From NCBI RefSeq assembly GCF_004403305.1, contig NZ_SOHE01000025.1, forward strand, positions 1 to 37,048: a stretch of DNA of 37,048 nucleotides, read 5' to 3'. The first letter of the stretch is position 1; every line of letters begins with the position of its first letter. Made by a program: the position numbers and the translations under genes. The DNA comes from Cryobacterium frigoriphilum (lineage in GTDB: Bacteria > Actinomycetota > Actinomycetes > Actinomycetales > Microbacteriaceae). Of this stretch, positions 1-6,398 are shown one piece after another. Under the pieces are notes generated by a model. The model worked only from the letters and a program-made list of their open reading frames with translations, was not told the DNA's origin and did not search any database.

Positions 1-72
1 GCGGAGCAGATCGAAGGCTGGGAGCTGGAGACGCTTCGTCTTGAGGTTGTCGCGCACTTCACAGACAAATAA
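1..72 (+). CDS. C-terminal end of an unidentified protein (partial)
   Basis: Reading frame 1 is open from the window edge to TAA at 70-72 and gives 23 residues ending in LEVVAHFTDK. The amphipathic, acidic/hydrophobic composition looks like a genuine protein C-terminus, but it is too short to assign to a family. The first in-window stop on the plus strand is followed by about 150 bases without a gene. The upstream part lies outside the window, so no function is offered. Confidence 0.5.
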   Translation, partial: AEQIEGWELETLRLEVVAHFTDK

Positions 73-222
73 AAGTCGGGCCTATTCATTGTCCCGTTAA
101 GGGTTCCCCTGTGACACAACGTCGACGCACTCGGCCGCCAGGTGGCTCGGCCTCAGGTCTGTCTCGTTCGTCGTCCACCTTCTGGACAGCGGACGTGGCG
201 CTCAATCTGCCGCGAGGTGGGA

Positions 223-816
223 CTAGCGGGTGTGATCGCCAGGATCACCGTCTGATTCGACGGGCTTCCCCGTGGGGCGCGCGTAGTAGGCCCAGGGGAA
301 CCACATCGAGCCGATTCGATGCCACCCTTCGTTCTCCATTGCGCGTCGGCTCGAGGCGAAAGCGACAACTCGGAGGTGCTCCCATTGCTCATCAGATTGA
401 ATGAGGTCATGGAAGTACATTCCATAGCCAATGGAATGCCACCCCGTGCGTCCGGCTGCGGCTAATTCTTCCATCTCGTCAAACGCAGTCAGCGGAGAGA
501 TCCGACGTATCTCGTCCGAGGAAGGAGTAGCGATGCCGTCGACGACCCGCCCGAATCTTTGCTGGGCCGCTTGGCGGCTCATGCCAAGTTGCTGCCCGAT
601 GCGCTCCCAGCTCAGGCCGGCTTGACGGGCAGATGTGACGGAGAGTTGCAAAAGCTGAGCGATTTCCTCAGCGCTCCGGGCTGTCAGGTCGATGAGGTCC
701 AGGTATGAGTTGGGATCGTGTTCCAGGCGCCCCGCCAGGGACGGGTCAGCCGCTGCGATTGCATCCGATAGGGCGTGGCGAAGAGCGTTGTCGTCCCACT
801 CTGGCAAGGAACTCAT
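223..816 (-). CDS. HTH DNA-binding protein with a conserved aromatic C-terminal domain
   Basis: 197 residues. A helix-turn-helix of the sigma-70 region 4/resolvase kind is visible around residues 66-90 (LSWERIGQQLGMSRQAAQQR). It is preceded by a helical region (residues 1-60) and followed by a C-terminal part rich in Trp, Tyr, His and Phe (WHSIGYGMYF, WHRIGSMWFPWAYYARPTG). The start ATG at 814-816 overlaps the TGA of the upstream membrane protein (ATGA, 4 bp), so the two are translationally coupled and share the promoter upstream of 1025. I do not recognise the C-terminal domain by name. A DNA-binding protein co-transcribed with a small membrane protein from an operator-rich promoter suggests autoregulation, which is inference. 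No catalytic motif was seen. Confidence 0.8.
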   Translation of the reverse strand: MSSLPEWDDNALRHALSDAIAAADPSLAGRLEHDPNSYLDLIDLTARSAEEIAQLLQLSVTSARQAGLSWERIGQQLGMSRQAAQQRFGRVVDGIATPSSDEIRRISPLTAFDEMEELAAAGRTGWHSIGYGMYFHDLIQSDEQWEHLRVVAFASSRRAMENEGWHRIGSMWFPWAYYARPTGKPVESDGDPGDHTR

Positions 817-1025
817 GAATTGCGAGAAGGCTTAGGGCGGGCGATGACTAATGCAAGAAATATCCCGGTAGTGAACAGCAAAAGTGCAGCCACGACGAGT
901 AGGGCGATCTTGATCGCAATGGACACAACGAGAAGCGTGGTCAGCGCGATGCCGACGGCAGCAAGCGCGAGCAAGGTGGCTGTCGATGCTGGCCGCAATT
1001 TTAGGGAGGAACTCTTTTCTTTCAT
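813..1025 (-). CDS. Small membrane protein, two transmembrane segments
   Basis: 70 residues: a basic N-terminus (MKEKSSSLKLRP), then about 50 hydrophobic residues that read as two membrane helices (roughly 16-35 and 38-60), ending in a basic tail (ARPKPSRNS). The short Lys between the helices would form the turn. The start at 1023-1025 is chosen because a consensus -10 box TATAAT ends exactly six bases upstream, implying a leaderless mRNA. It overlaps the downstream HTH gene by 4 bp. No family is recognised. It may be a membrane partner or sensor for the HTH protein, but nothing in the sequence proves that. Confidence 0.7.
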   Translation of the reverse strand: MKEKSSSLKLRPASTATLLALAAVGIALTTLLVVSIAIKIALLVVAALLLFTTGIFLALVIARPKPSRNS

Positions 1026-1026
1026 G

Positions 1027-1072
1027 TGTCAATTATAGATTGACAAATACTCTTGTCAACATGGAATTGACA
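1027..1072. promoter_or_regulatory. Array of four alternating TTGACA/TGTCAA half-sites (operator)
   Basis: Half-sites lie at 1027-1032 (TGTCAA), 1040-1045 (TTGACA), 1054-1059 (TGTCAA) and 1067-1072 (TTGACA). They alternate in orientation and are spaced 13, 14 and 13 bp centre to centre. They form two nested palindromes: TGTCAAT-N5-ATTGACA (1027-1045) and TTGACAA-N6-TTGTCAA (1040-1059). Together these cover the -10, spacer and -35 of the operon promoter. The likely binder is the HTH protein encoded at 223-816 (inference). Confidence 0.65.
1032..1059 (-). promoter_or_regulatory. Consensus sigma-70/A promoter of the HTH/membrane protein operon
   Basis: On the minus strand, -35 TTGACA (1059-1054) and -10 TATAAT (1037-1032) are both perfect and are separated by 16 bp. 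The ATG at 1025 begins six bases after the -10 box, as expected for a leaderless transcript. This is the best-matching promoter in the window. Confidence 0.8.
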
Positions 1073-1250
1073 TGGGGTGAGGCTCGGCTGCAACCTCTGC
1101 GCTTCCAGCGCGTCGGGAATGTCGCCCCATCCCCATGACCGTAGGGGGTTCGGCTCACGGGCACGTGTGTAGCCATTGGGTCGGTGTGGACGGGTGTGCA
1201 GTTGTGGTGAGTCTGTGCTGGAGGTAGCCGTTCGAGTTGACACCGAGATA

Positions 1251-1277
1251 TCATGTACATGACGTACTCAGCGTACG
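1251..1277 (+). promoter_or_regulatory. Tandem palindromes upstream of the toxin-antitoxin genes
   Basis: A perfect 12-bp palindrome, TCATGTACATGA (1251-1262), is followed directly by CGTAC-TCAGC-GTACG (1263-1277). A TTGACA hexamer lies at 1237-1242. The region is 38-64 bp upstream of the antitoxin start, the usual place for an autoregulatory operator of a Phd/YefM-type system. A clear -10 box was not identified. Confidence 0.55.
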
Positions 1278-1314
1278 TTTGCACGCGCGGGTTCACCTGC
1301 GCAGGAAGGTTGAA

Positions 1315-1734
1315 ATGCCACTCGTCGCCGATTACAGGTCCTTTACGGACGCGCGCTCGCATCTCAAGGAAGTGTTCGATGCGACCGCGCGCGGGCGAAC
1401 CGTCACCGTGCAGCGCGATGGTCAGCTCTCTGCGGTCATGCCGTTGGATCGGCTCCGTGCATACTTCTCTAGAACTGTATCGCCGCGCGTTCGCGTCACT
1501 CGGGAAGATGACCGCACTATTGCGTTGATGGATGGTCGCCCCTTCGTGTCTGAGGGTACAGACGTTGACGGCGCACTCGCCGACCTCGCCCTGTCGCTTC
1601 GAGAGTACGCCGAAGACTGGGACGACCGGCTGGAGCATGCTCCGAATCACGCCAGCAACTGGGCCCTTGTGCAGCTCATTAACCTTTCAACTGACGAGCA
1701 GCTCCTCGAATGGCTTGAGCGCGGCGGTGAGTAA
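1315..1734 (+). CDS. Type II antitoxin, Phd/YefM-like
   Basis: 139 residues from ATG 1315, chosen over the in-frame upstream start because AGGAAGG (1303-1309) sits five bases before it and because the N-terminus then begins like Phd/YefM antitoxins. The sequence DYRSFTDARSHLKEVFDATARGRTVTVQRDGQ (given in part as DARSHLKEVFDATARG and TVTVQRDG) is the Phd fold, in which the DNA-binding N-terminal half dimerises. The C-terminal half (LREYAEDWDDRL, APNHASNWALVQLI) is the acidic part that would bind the toxin. Its last codons overlap the GTG start of the toxin. Known members neutralise the partner and repress their own promoter. Confidence 0.85.
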   Translation: MPLVADYRSFTDARSHLKEVFDATARGRTVTVQRDGQLSAVMPLDRLRAYFSRTVSPRVRVTREDDRTIALMDGRPFVSEGTDVDGALADLALSLREYAEDWDDRLEHAPNHASNWALVQLINLSTDEQLLEWLERGGE

Positions 1735-2176
1735 GTACACGGCTGCGACCCGCGAGGACCACGATGATTTCTGCGTGGCGGAGAAGTGGCAGCTTGTACG
1801 CGGCGCGTCAGGACAGCCGGTCAGGCATCACCGCACCTATGAGTTGGCGCTCTGGGACGGGCAGATCCTCCGCACTCGAATCTCCAGACCCGTCGACAGG
1901 TCGACGTACTCTGCCGGGATGTGGACCCACATTCTTCGAACCCAGCTCGCCGTTGACGCTGAAGCGTTTTGGGCCTGTGTTCGTGACAAGAAGTTGCCAG
2001 ACCGCGGGGCACCCGAAACGGTGACCCAGAAGGAGCCATTACCGCTGTATCTCGTTCGTGCGCTCAGCGAACTCGGCGTTAAAGAAAGCGAAAGCCTGGC
2101 ACTCACCGCGGCGCAAGCAGCCCAGCTGCTCTCCGAGAAGATGGCGGAGCGCTACGGCCATCAACGCAGTTCGTGA
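1727..2176 (+). CDS. Toxin, 'cytotoxic translational repressor' family
   Basis: 149 residues from GTG 1727, which overlaps the antitoxin stop by 8 bp. That coupling decides the start over a longer open frame reaching back to 1532. Conserved family features seen are WQLVRGASGQPVRHH, TYELALWDGQILRTRIS, a DR-TxY segment, MWTHILRTQL and FWACV. Actinobacterial relatives are annotated as cytotoxic translational repressors of toxin-antitoxin systems. The biochemical target is, to my knowledge, inferred rather than well established. The closely spaced Arg/His residues around 30-60 would suit RNA binding or cleavage (inference). Confidence 0.82.
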   Translation: MSKYTAATREDHDDFCVAEKWQLVRGASGQPVRHHRTYELALWDGQILRTRISRPVDRSTYSAGMWTHILRTQLAVDAEAFWACVRDKKLPDRGAPETVTQKEPLPLYLVRALSELGVKESESLALTAAQAAQLLSEKMAERYGHQRSS

Positions 2177-2869
2177 CTGATTCGACAGCTACTGGACCGA
2201 TGAGGCTACGGGAAGGGGCACCGTGCTGGCGGCAGAGACTCTTTATGGCCCGATTTTGCTGAGCTGCAGACGCCGGACGCCGACTGGTGCACCGTGTTGA
2301 GCGTCCCACAGGAGGTTTGTCTTAAGGTGCGGGCCATGCAAAGCATTGTCGGCATTCCCGCCAAGAATCGATGGTCAACATCGCAAGGCGGTCCTACGCG
2401 GGCTGAGGTCATCTACCTACAAGGAACCAGATCACAGGACCTGCGATGGGAGTAAAAAGCACAATGAGTACCCAGATGGCCCGAGCGGTCGAACTCAACG
2501 AAGGTGCGCGCCGAATTTGCACCAGGGCTACCACGAGAGCCACGAGCATCACCACTACAACGCCGCTCCAAGCGATGTCCTAGAAAGCTGGAATAAGCGG
2601 ATTGTTCCTCATCGTCCCCCGGTTCGACAGGCATCCTGTCCGCCAATCTGAGCAGCGGGGAAGAGCACTGTCAAGTTTTCACTCCGCAAGGCCTTGGAAC
2701 CCAACTTCTTATCTCGCCCGCACGAGGTTGGTGAACGAGTCCAAAATCAAATGGGTGGAAGAGTGGTGCGGCGATGATGTCCATGCTGCTGGAGCGCCGA
2801 CCGCCATCTGGCCCTGGTCAGCCTGACCGAACACAGCAACCGCGTCGGAGTAGGTGGCACCGCGAGCGC
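2177..2869. other. Gene-poor accessory stretch around a broken small gene
   Basis: Apart from the interrupted minus-strand gene at 2409-2612 I found no convincing coding sequence here. On the plus strand a frame is open from about 2200 to 2456 (ending DLRWE), but it has no credible start, ribosome site or recognisable motif. 2613-2869 shows no gene or structured element on either strand. Base composition is more A/T-rich than the core genome to the right. This fits decayed or horizontally acquired DNA. Confidence 0.4.
2409..2612 (-). pseudogene. Small membrane protein with PLDc_N-like C-terminus, interrupted by an in-frame TAG
   Basis: Reading the minus strand from ATG 2612, with GGGGGA five bases upstream, gives MRNNPLIPAF, then TAG at 2582-2580. 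The same frame then continues without interruption to TGA at 2411-2409, encoding DIAWSG, a hydrophobic helix (VVVVMLVALVVALVQI), a basic loop, and a second helix (AIWVLIVLFTPIAGPVIWFL) ending VGR. The second-helix sequence, with its P-x-x-GP-x-W-F-L-x-GR pattern, is characteristic of the phospholipase D N-terminal/small actinobacterial membrane protein family (PLDc_N). Family members usually have an aromatic residue where the stop lies, so a single-base change such as TAC/TAT to TAG would explain it. It may be a recent pseudogene, a sequencing error, or restarted at GTG/ATG codons near 2552-2543. Confidence 0.6.
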
Positions 2870-3220
2870 CTATGGCTGCCTGGCCCAGCTCTGACGGGGC
2901 GGAACGGGGTCCCACTGATACAGTGCGGGCCGCTCTGCCCCGACGGTCTTATAGATCGGAGCGCCGCGAATGCACAGTCCCCAGAATTTGACCGCTCCGC
3001 AGTCTTCGCACTGCATGAAGCTGACGATCGTAAATTTCAGTTCGGACCGCGCCAAGTCGAGCATGTCCATCAGGGGGACATCGCCGCGCAGATATCGCAT
3101 GCGGCCCGATGCGACTCGACTCGCGAGCGCGTTGATCGTGCCGACGACGTCAACGTTGTGCGGCGGCGGTGCGGCGGTGCGTATGAAGGCCGGTTCGCAG
3201 GTGTCGCAGGTTGCGCTCAT
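2870..3220 (-). CDS. Conserved Cys-rich protein of unknown function
   Basis: 116 residues. Two CxxC pairs (TCDTC near the N-terminus; QCEDC near residue 71) could form a zinc ribbon, and a single Cys follows in WGLCIRG. The middle part (LRGDVPLMDMLDLARSELKFTIVSF) looks like a compact alpha/beta region. ATG 3220 is preceded by TAGAGT ending six bases before it, matching the leaderless pattern of other genes here. It ends 20 bp from, and is co-oriented with, the downstream end of the SulP gene. I recognise it only as a type of short hypothetical protein common in actinobacteria, so no role is proposed. Confidence 0.7.
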   Translation of the reverse strand: MSATCDTCEPAFIRTAAPPPHNVDVVGTINALASRVASGRMRYLRGDVPLMDMLDLARSELKFTIVSFMQCEDCGAVKFWGLCIRGAPIYKTVGAERPALYQWDPVPPRQSWARQP

Positions 3221-3226
3221 GCCCCC

Positions 3227-3232
3227 ACTCTA
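3227..3232 (-). promoter_or_regulatory. -10 element, leaderless start of the Cys-rich protein gene
   Basis: TAGAGT on the minus strand, followed by six bases and then ATG 3220. Confidence 0.45.
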
Positions 3233-3239
3233 GGCACCG

Positions 3240-4760
3240 TCAGTGGCCGCCGCCGAGGTTGCCGGCCAGTCGGCTGTGCAGCTCGTGGCTGGCCTCGTTG
3301 AGGCCCTCAATCACGACGCGCTTGTTGTGCCGCTCGTACTTGTAGGTGATGGCGTCGAGGGTCGCGACGGTGGAGGCGTCCCAGATGTGGGATGCGGACA
3401 TGTCGATGACGACGCGGTCGGGGTCGTCGGCGTACTCGAACTGGGTCATCAGATCGTTGCTCGAGGCGAAGAACAGGGCGCCCGTGACCGTGTAATAGGC
3501 CGTCGGGACGTCGTCGGTGAGGGCGACGGTGCGCTCCACCCTCGCGAGGTGGGCGACCCGGCGAGCGAAGGCGACCATGGCCACGATCACGCCGACGACG
3601 ACGCCGATGGCGAGGTTGTGCGTCGCGACGATGACGGCGACCGTGGCGAGCATGACGGTGGTCTCGCTTTTCGGCATCCGCTTGAGCGTGGACAAGCGGA
3701 TGCTGTGCCAGTCGAACGTGAGATACGACACGATGATCATCACCGCGACCAGAGCGGCCATGGGCACGACGGCGAGCACGTCGCCGAGGCCGAGCACGAG
3801 CACGAGCAGAAAGACGCCGGCGAGGAAGGTGGAGATGCGAGTGCGGGCACCGGAGGCCTTGACGTTGATCATGGTCTGGCCGATCATGGCGCAGCCGCCC
3901 ATGCCGCCGAAGAGACCGGACATGACGTTGGCCACGCCCTGGCCCCAGGTTTCGCGGGTCTTGTTGGAGTGGGTGTCGGTGATCTCGTCGACGAACTTGG
4001 CGGTCATGAGCGACTCGAGAATGCCGACGAGGGCCATGCCGAGGGCGTAGGGGGCGATGATCGTGAACGTGTCCCAGTTGAGGGGAACGCTGGGAAAGAA
4101 CAGCTCGGGCAGGCTCTGGGGGAGCTCGCCCTGGTCGCCGATGGTGGGCACGTTGATGGCGATGACGACGGTCGCGATGGTGAGAACGACGATCGCCACG
4201 AGCGGGGCCGGGATCACCTTGGTGAGGCGCGGCATCACGATCATGATGATCAGGCCGGCGGCGACGAGCGGGTAGACCATGAACGGCACGCCGAGCAGCT
4301 GGGGTAGCTGGGCGGTGAAGATCAGGATGGCGAGGGCGTTGACGAAGCCGACCATGACGCTACGGGGGATGAACCGCATGAGCTTCGCGACGCCGATCAG
4401 GCTCAGGACGATTTGAAAGACGCCGGCCAAAATGACCGTGGCGATGAAGTACTCCATGCCGTATTCGCGGGCGACCGGGGCGATGACGAGCGCGACGGCG
4501 CCGGTCGCTGCGGTGATCATGGCCGGGCGTCCGCCGACGAAGGCGATCGTGACGGCCATGACGAACGACGAGAACAGGCCGACGCGCGGGTCGACGCCGG
4601 CGATGATCGAGAACGCGATCGCCTCGGGAATGAGGGCCATGGCCACGACGAGGCCGGCAAGTACCTCGCGGGTGAGCAGGCGTGGCGTGCGCAGTGCGGT
4701 CAGAACCGAGGGTTCTGCCCGGTAGCGGTTGACGGGAGCGGTCTTGGGAATGATGGCCAT
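3240..4760 (-). CDS. SulP-family anion transporter with STAS domain
   Basis: 506 residues from ATG 4760, chosen because GGAGG lies just upstream on the minus strand and because SulP proteins start shortly before the first membrane helices. A 595-codon open frame extends further but crosses the promoter region. Many hydrophobic segments fill residues ~25-400. The family pattern EAIAFSIIAGVDPRVGLFSSF and the GGMGGCAMIGQTMINVKASGARTRIS region (given in part) identify SulP (sulfate, bicarbonate or related anion). The C-terminal STAS domain (VVIDMSASHIWDASTVATLD) contains the usual DxS motif. It is divergent from a MerR regulator with a shared palindrome, so expression is probably MerR-controlled. 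The substrate cannot be fixed from sequence. Confidence 0.93.
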   Translation of the reverse strand: MAIIPKTAPVNRYRAEPSVLTALRTPRLLTREVLAGLVVAMALIPEAIAFSIIAGVDPRVGLFSSFVMAVTIAFVGGRPAMITAATGAVALVIAPVAREYGMEYFIATVILAGVFQIVLSLIGVAKLMRFIPRSVMVGFVNALAILIFTAQLPQLLGVPFMVYPLVAAGLIIMIVMPRLTKVIPAPLVAIVVLTIATVVIAINVPTIGDQGELPQSLPELFFPSVPLNWDTFTIIAPYALGMALVGILESLMTAKFVDEITDTHSNKTRETWGQGVANVMSGLFGGMGGCAMIGQTMINVKASGARTRISTFLAGVFLLVLVLGLGDVLAVVPMAALVAVMIIVSYLTFDWHSIRLSTLKRMPKSETTVMLATVAVIVATHNLAIGVVVGVIVAMVAFARRVAHLARVERTVALTDDVPTAYYTVTGALFFASSNDLMTQFEYADDPDRVVIDMSASHIWDASTVATLDAITYKYERHNKRVVIEGLNEASHELHSRLAGNLGGGH

Positions 4761-4835
4761 GAGGCCTCCAGAATGGGAACGGACCTCGGGAGAAGCCACA
4801 GGGATGCGAGGGAGCGAGTGAATCGCAGCGGTTAC

Positions 4836-4859
4836 GTGCCGCGGGAAATCACGCGGCAC
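4836..4859 (-). promoter_or_regulatory. Hairpin in the sulP leader
   Basis: GTGCCGCG (4836-4843) and CGCGGCAC (4852-4859) form a perfect 8-bp stem with an 8-base loop. It sits in the ~140-base untranslated leader between the probable promoter and the sulP start. It could act as an attenuator or stability element. There is no U-tract, so a simple terminator is unlikely. Confidence 0.4.
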
Positions 4860-4900
4860 AATGGTGGGGGAGTGGTTGACGTTGCCAACCAACTCCCATA

Positions 4901-4930
4901 ACACTACCCTAACGTTAGGGTTGATTGCAA
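4901..4930 (-). promoter_or_regulatory. Probable MerR-type promoter and operator of sulP
   Basis: The perfect palindrome ACCCTAACGTTAGGGT (4906-4921) lies between TTGCAA (4930-4925, -35) and TAGTGT (4906-4901, -10) read on the minus strand. The spacer is 18 bp, longer than the optimal 17, the architecture typical of MerR-activated promoters, where the regulator distorts the spacer. The MerR gene starts 33 bp away on the other strand, so the same site could also control it. Confidence 0.65.
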
Positions 4931-4953
4931 AGCTGTGACGAGAAGGGTGGGCC

Positions 4954-5343
4954 ATGCCAGAAGAGACGACGTCGAACACGATGCACATTGGGGAACTCGC
5001 CGAGAAGACGGGGCTCTCGCTGCGCACCCTGCGTCACTATGACGAGATCGGCCTGCTCAAGGCCTCGGGTCGCACGGAGGGTGGCTTTCGCCTCTATACC
5101 GAACGCGATCACTCCCGACTCATCGTGATTCGCCGCATGAAACCCCTCGGCTTCTCGCTTGAGCAGATGATGGCCCTGCTGAAAATCGTCGACACCCTGC
5201 AGGCCGGGGGTGCCGCTGCCGCCGATCCGACCGTGCGGCGAGAGCTCGATGAGTTCATCGCCCAGGCCCTCGAGCGTCGGCAGAAGCTGCAGGACCAGCT
5301 CGGCATGGCCGACGAGTTTCTGGAGTTGCTGCGCCGGCAGTAA
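4954..5343 (+). CDS. MerR-family transcriptional regulator
   Basis: 129 residues. The winged HTH is at residues 10-50 (HIGELAEKTGLSLRTLRHYD, then GFRLYTERD). A helix and long dimerising coiled-coil follow (residues ~60-129). No cysteine is present, so it is not a metal-thiolate or SoxR-type sensor. A small hydrophobic or anionic signal, or response through the coiled coil, is possible but unproven. The start follows GAAGG at about 4942. It is divergent from the SulP transporter with a MerR-like palindrome between them, so it most likely regulates that transporter. Confidence 0.92.
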   Translation: MPEETTSNTMHIGELAEKTGLSLRTLRHYDEIGLLKASGRTEGGFRLYTERDHSRLIVIRRMKPLGFSLEQMMALLKIVDTLQAGGAAAADPTVRRELDEFIAQALERRQKLQDQLGMADEFLELLRRQ

Positions 5344-5401
5344 TGGGCCGTTCTGACCGCGTGGTGCGGTTGCGGGTGCGGCTGTCGCACTTCACGCGTT
5401 C

Positions 5402-5418
5402 CACCCCAACTGGGGGTG
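5402..5418 (+). terminator. Possible hairpin after merR
   Basis: CACCCC-AACT-GGGGGTG can form a short GC stem 59 bases past the merR stop. No T-run follows, so termination activity is uncertain. Confidence 0.3.
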
Positions 5419-5473
5419 CGCGACACGCGGGAGTCGGCTTGCCCGTACCGGGTGTTAAAAGACACAATCAAAT

Positions 5474-5677
5474 ATGAAACAAATCGACGAAAAAGGTGCC
5501 ATCGCTCAGGTCGTCAACACCCTCGCTGAGAAGTATCCCGACAGCCCGCGTGCGGAGATCGAACAGGTCGTGCACGACGAGCACATTCGATACGACGGCC
5601 GCCCGATTCGCGCCTACGTTTCCGTGCTCGTGCAGCGCGCCGCCCGTCTGCGCTTGATTGCCGCGCATCAGCACTAG
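5474..5677 (+). CDS. Three-helix bundle dimerisation-domain small protein
   Basis: 67 residues, nearly all helical and charged. The pattern of an N-terminal helix with LAEKYP, then VVHDEHIRYDG, RPIRAYVSVLVQRAARLRL is typical of the short 'three-helix bundle dimerization domain' proteins widespread in actinobacteria, whose function is not well defined. ATG 5474 follows an A/T-rich stretch (ATCAAAT) without a clear Shine-Dalgarno sequence, so translation may be leaderless. It stands alone between merR and the convergent lipase operon. Confidence 0.75.
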   Translation: MKQIDEKGAIAQVVNTLAEKYPDSPRAEIEQVVHDEHIRYDGRPIRAYVSVLVQRAARLRLIAAHQH

Positions 5678-5705
5678 CACGAGCGAATAGGCCCACCCAG
5701 CCGTC

Positions 5706-6398
5706 TCAATAGGTGGCCAGCGTCTCCATCATCGCCGTGATGGCTCGAGGATCATCGAGCAGTCGAAAGTGACCGCCGGTATTGATGCGGATGTTGCGTG
5801 CGCCCGGTAGAGCACATCCTTCGGGGATGTGCGGATCGAAAGCGGCATAGATCGAGGTGATCCTCGAATTCACCTCGTGGCGCGCGTGCAGAGCGCTGAT
5901 GTGTGGGTCGTGAGACGAGAACGCACGCAGGCTGGGTGCAAGCATGTATCTGGCCCAGCCTGATCCCAGGAATGGGGTAGCGACTGCGATCATGCCCACG
6001 ACACGGGCGTTGACATCGAGATTGAGCATCACGAATTTTCCGATCAGGCCACCCTTGCTGTGCGCAACCAGTACGACATTGCTCAAATTTCGCTCCGTGA
6101 TGAACTCGGCAACGCAGCGAGCAGAGCGAGGGATGGAATCGGTGTTTCGGGCGAGCCTGTCGACGGTGTAGACCGGGTGGCCGGCACCGTGGATGCGGGC
6201 AACGGTTGGCCAGAGAAACTGCCACCGTTCGTACACTCCGGGCACGATGACCACGGGACATCGATCGCCCGACGCGAGAGTGTTCGGGCTTGGCTTCGAC
6301 TGCACCGCCCGCCACTGATGCTGTGCGGCGTAGAGGTAATCCTGCATCCACCAGCGCAGCCGGCCGACGCGGGGACTCATTCCGCGCGCACGGCTCAC
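5706..6398 (-). CDS. Alpha/beta hydrolase, lipase-like
   Basis: 230 residues from GTG 6398, which overlaps the upstream gene's TGA by 4 bp (GTGA). An ATG 18 bases later is an alternative start. The nucleophile elbow is AHSKGG (residues 112-117, Ser 114), the form seen in triacylglycerol lipases/EstA-like esterases. The oxyanion/entry strand VVIVPGVYERWQFL precedes it and the likely catalytic His lies in TGGHFRLLDDP near the C-terminus. ATPFLGSGWARYM resembles the lipase segment after the elbow. No signal peptide, so cytoplasmic. Last gene of the lipid-kinase operon, suggesting a role with lipid-like substrates (inference). Confidence 0.85.
   Translation of the reverse strand: MSRARGMSPRVGRLRWWMQDYLYAAQHQWRAVQSKPSPNTLASGDRCPVVIVPGVYERWQFLWPTVARIHGAGHPVYTVDRLARNTDSIPRSARCVAEFITERNLSNVVLVAHSKGGLIGKFVMLNLDVNARVVGMIAVATPFLGSGWARYMLAPSLRAFSSHDPHISALHARHEVNSRITSIYAAFDPHIPEGCALPGARNIRINTGGHFRLLDDPRAITAMMETLATY

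Noticed and set aside
2346..2651. 101-codon plus-strand frame
   Set aside because: Composition is not protein-like, and the opposite strand carries the recognisable membrane protein with the internal TAG.
4761..5027. 89-residue N-terminal extension of the SulP protein
   Set aside because: It would cross the divergent promoter, operator and leader hairpin, and a good ribosome site lies before ATG 4760.
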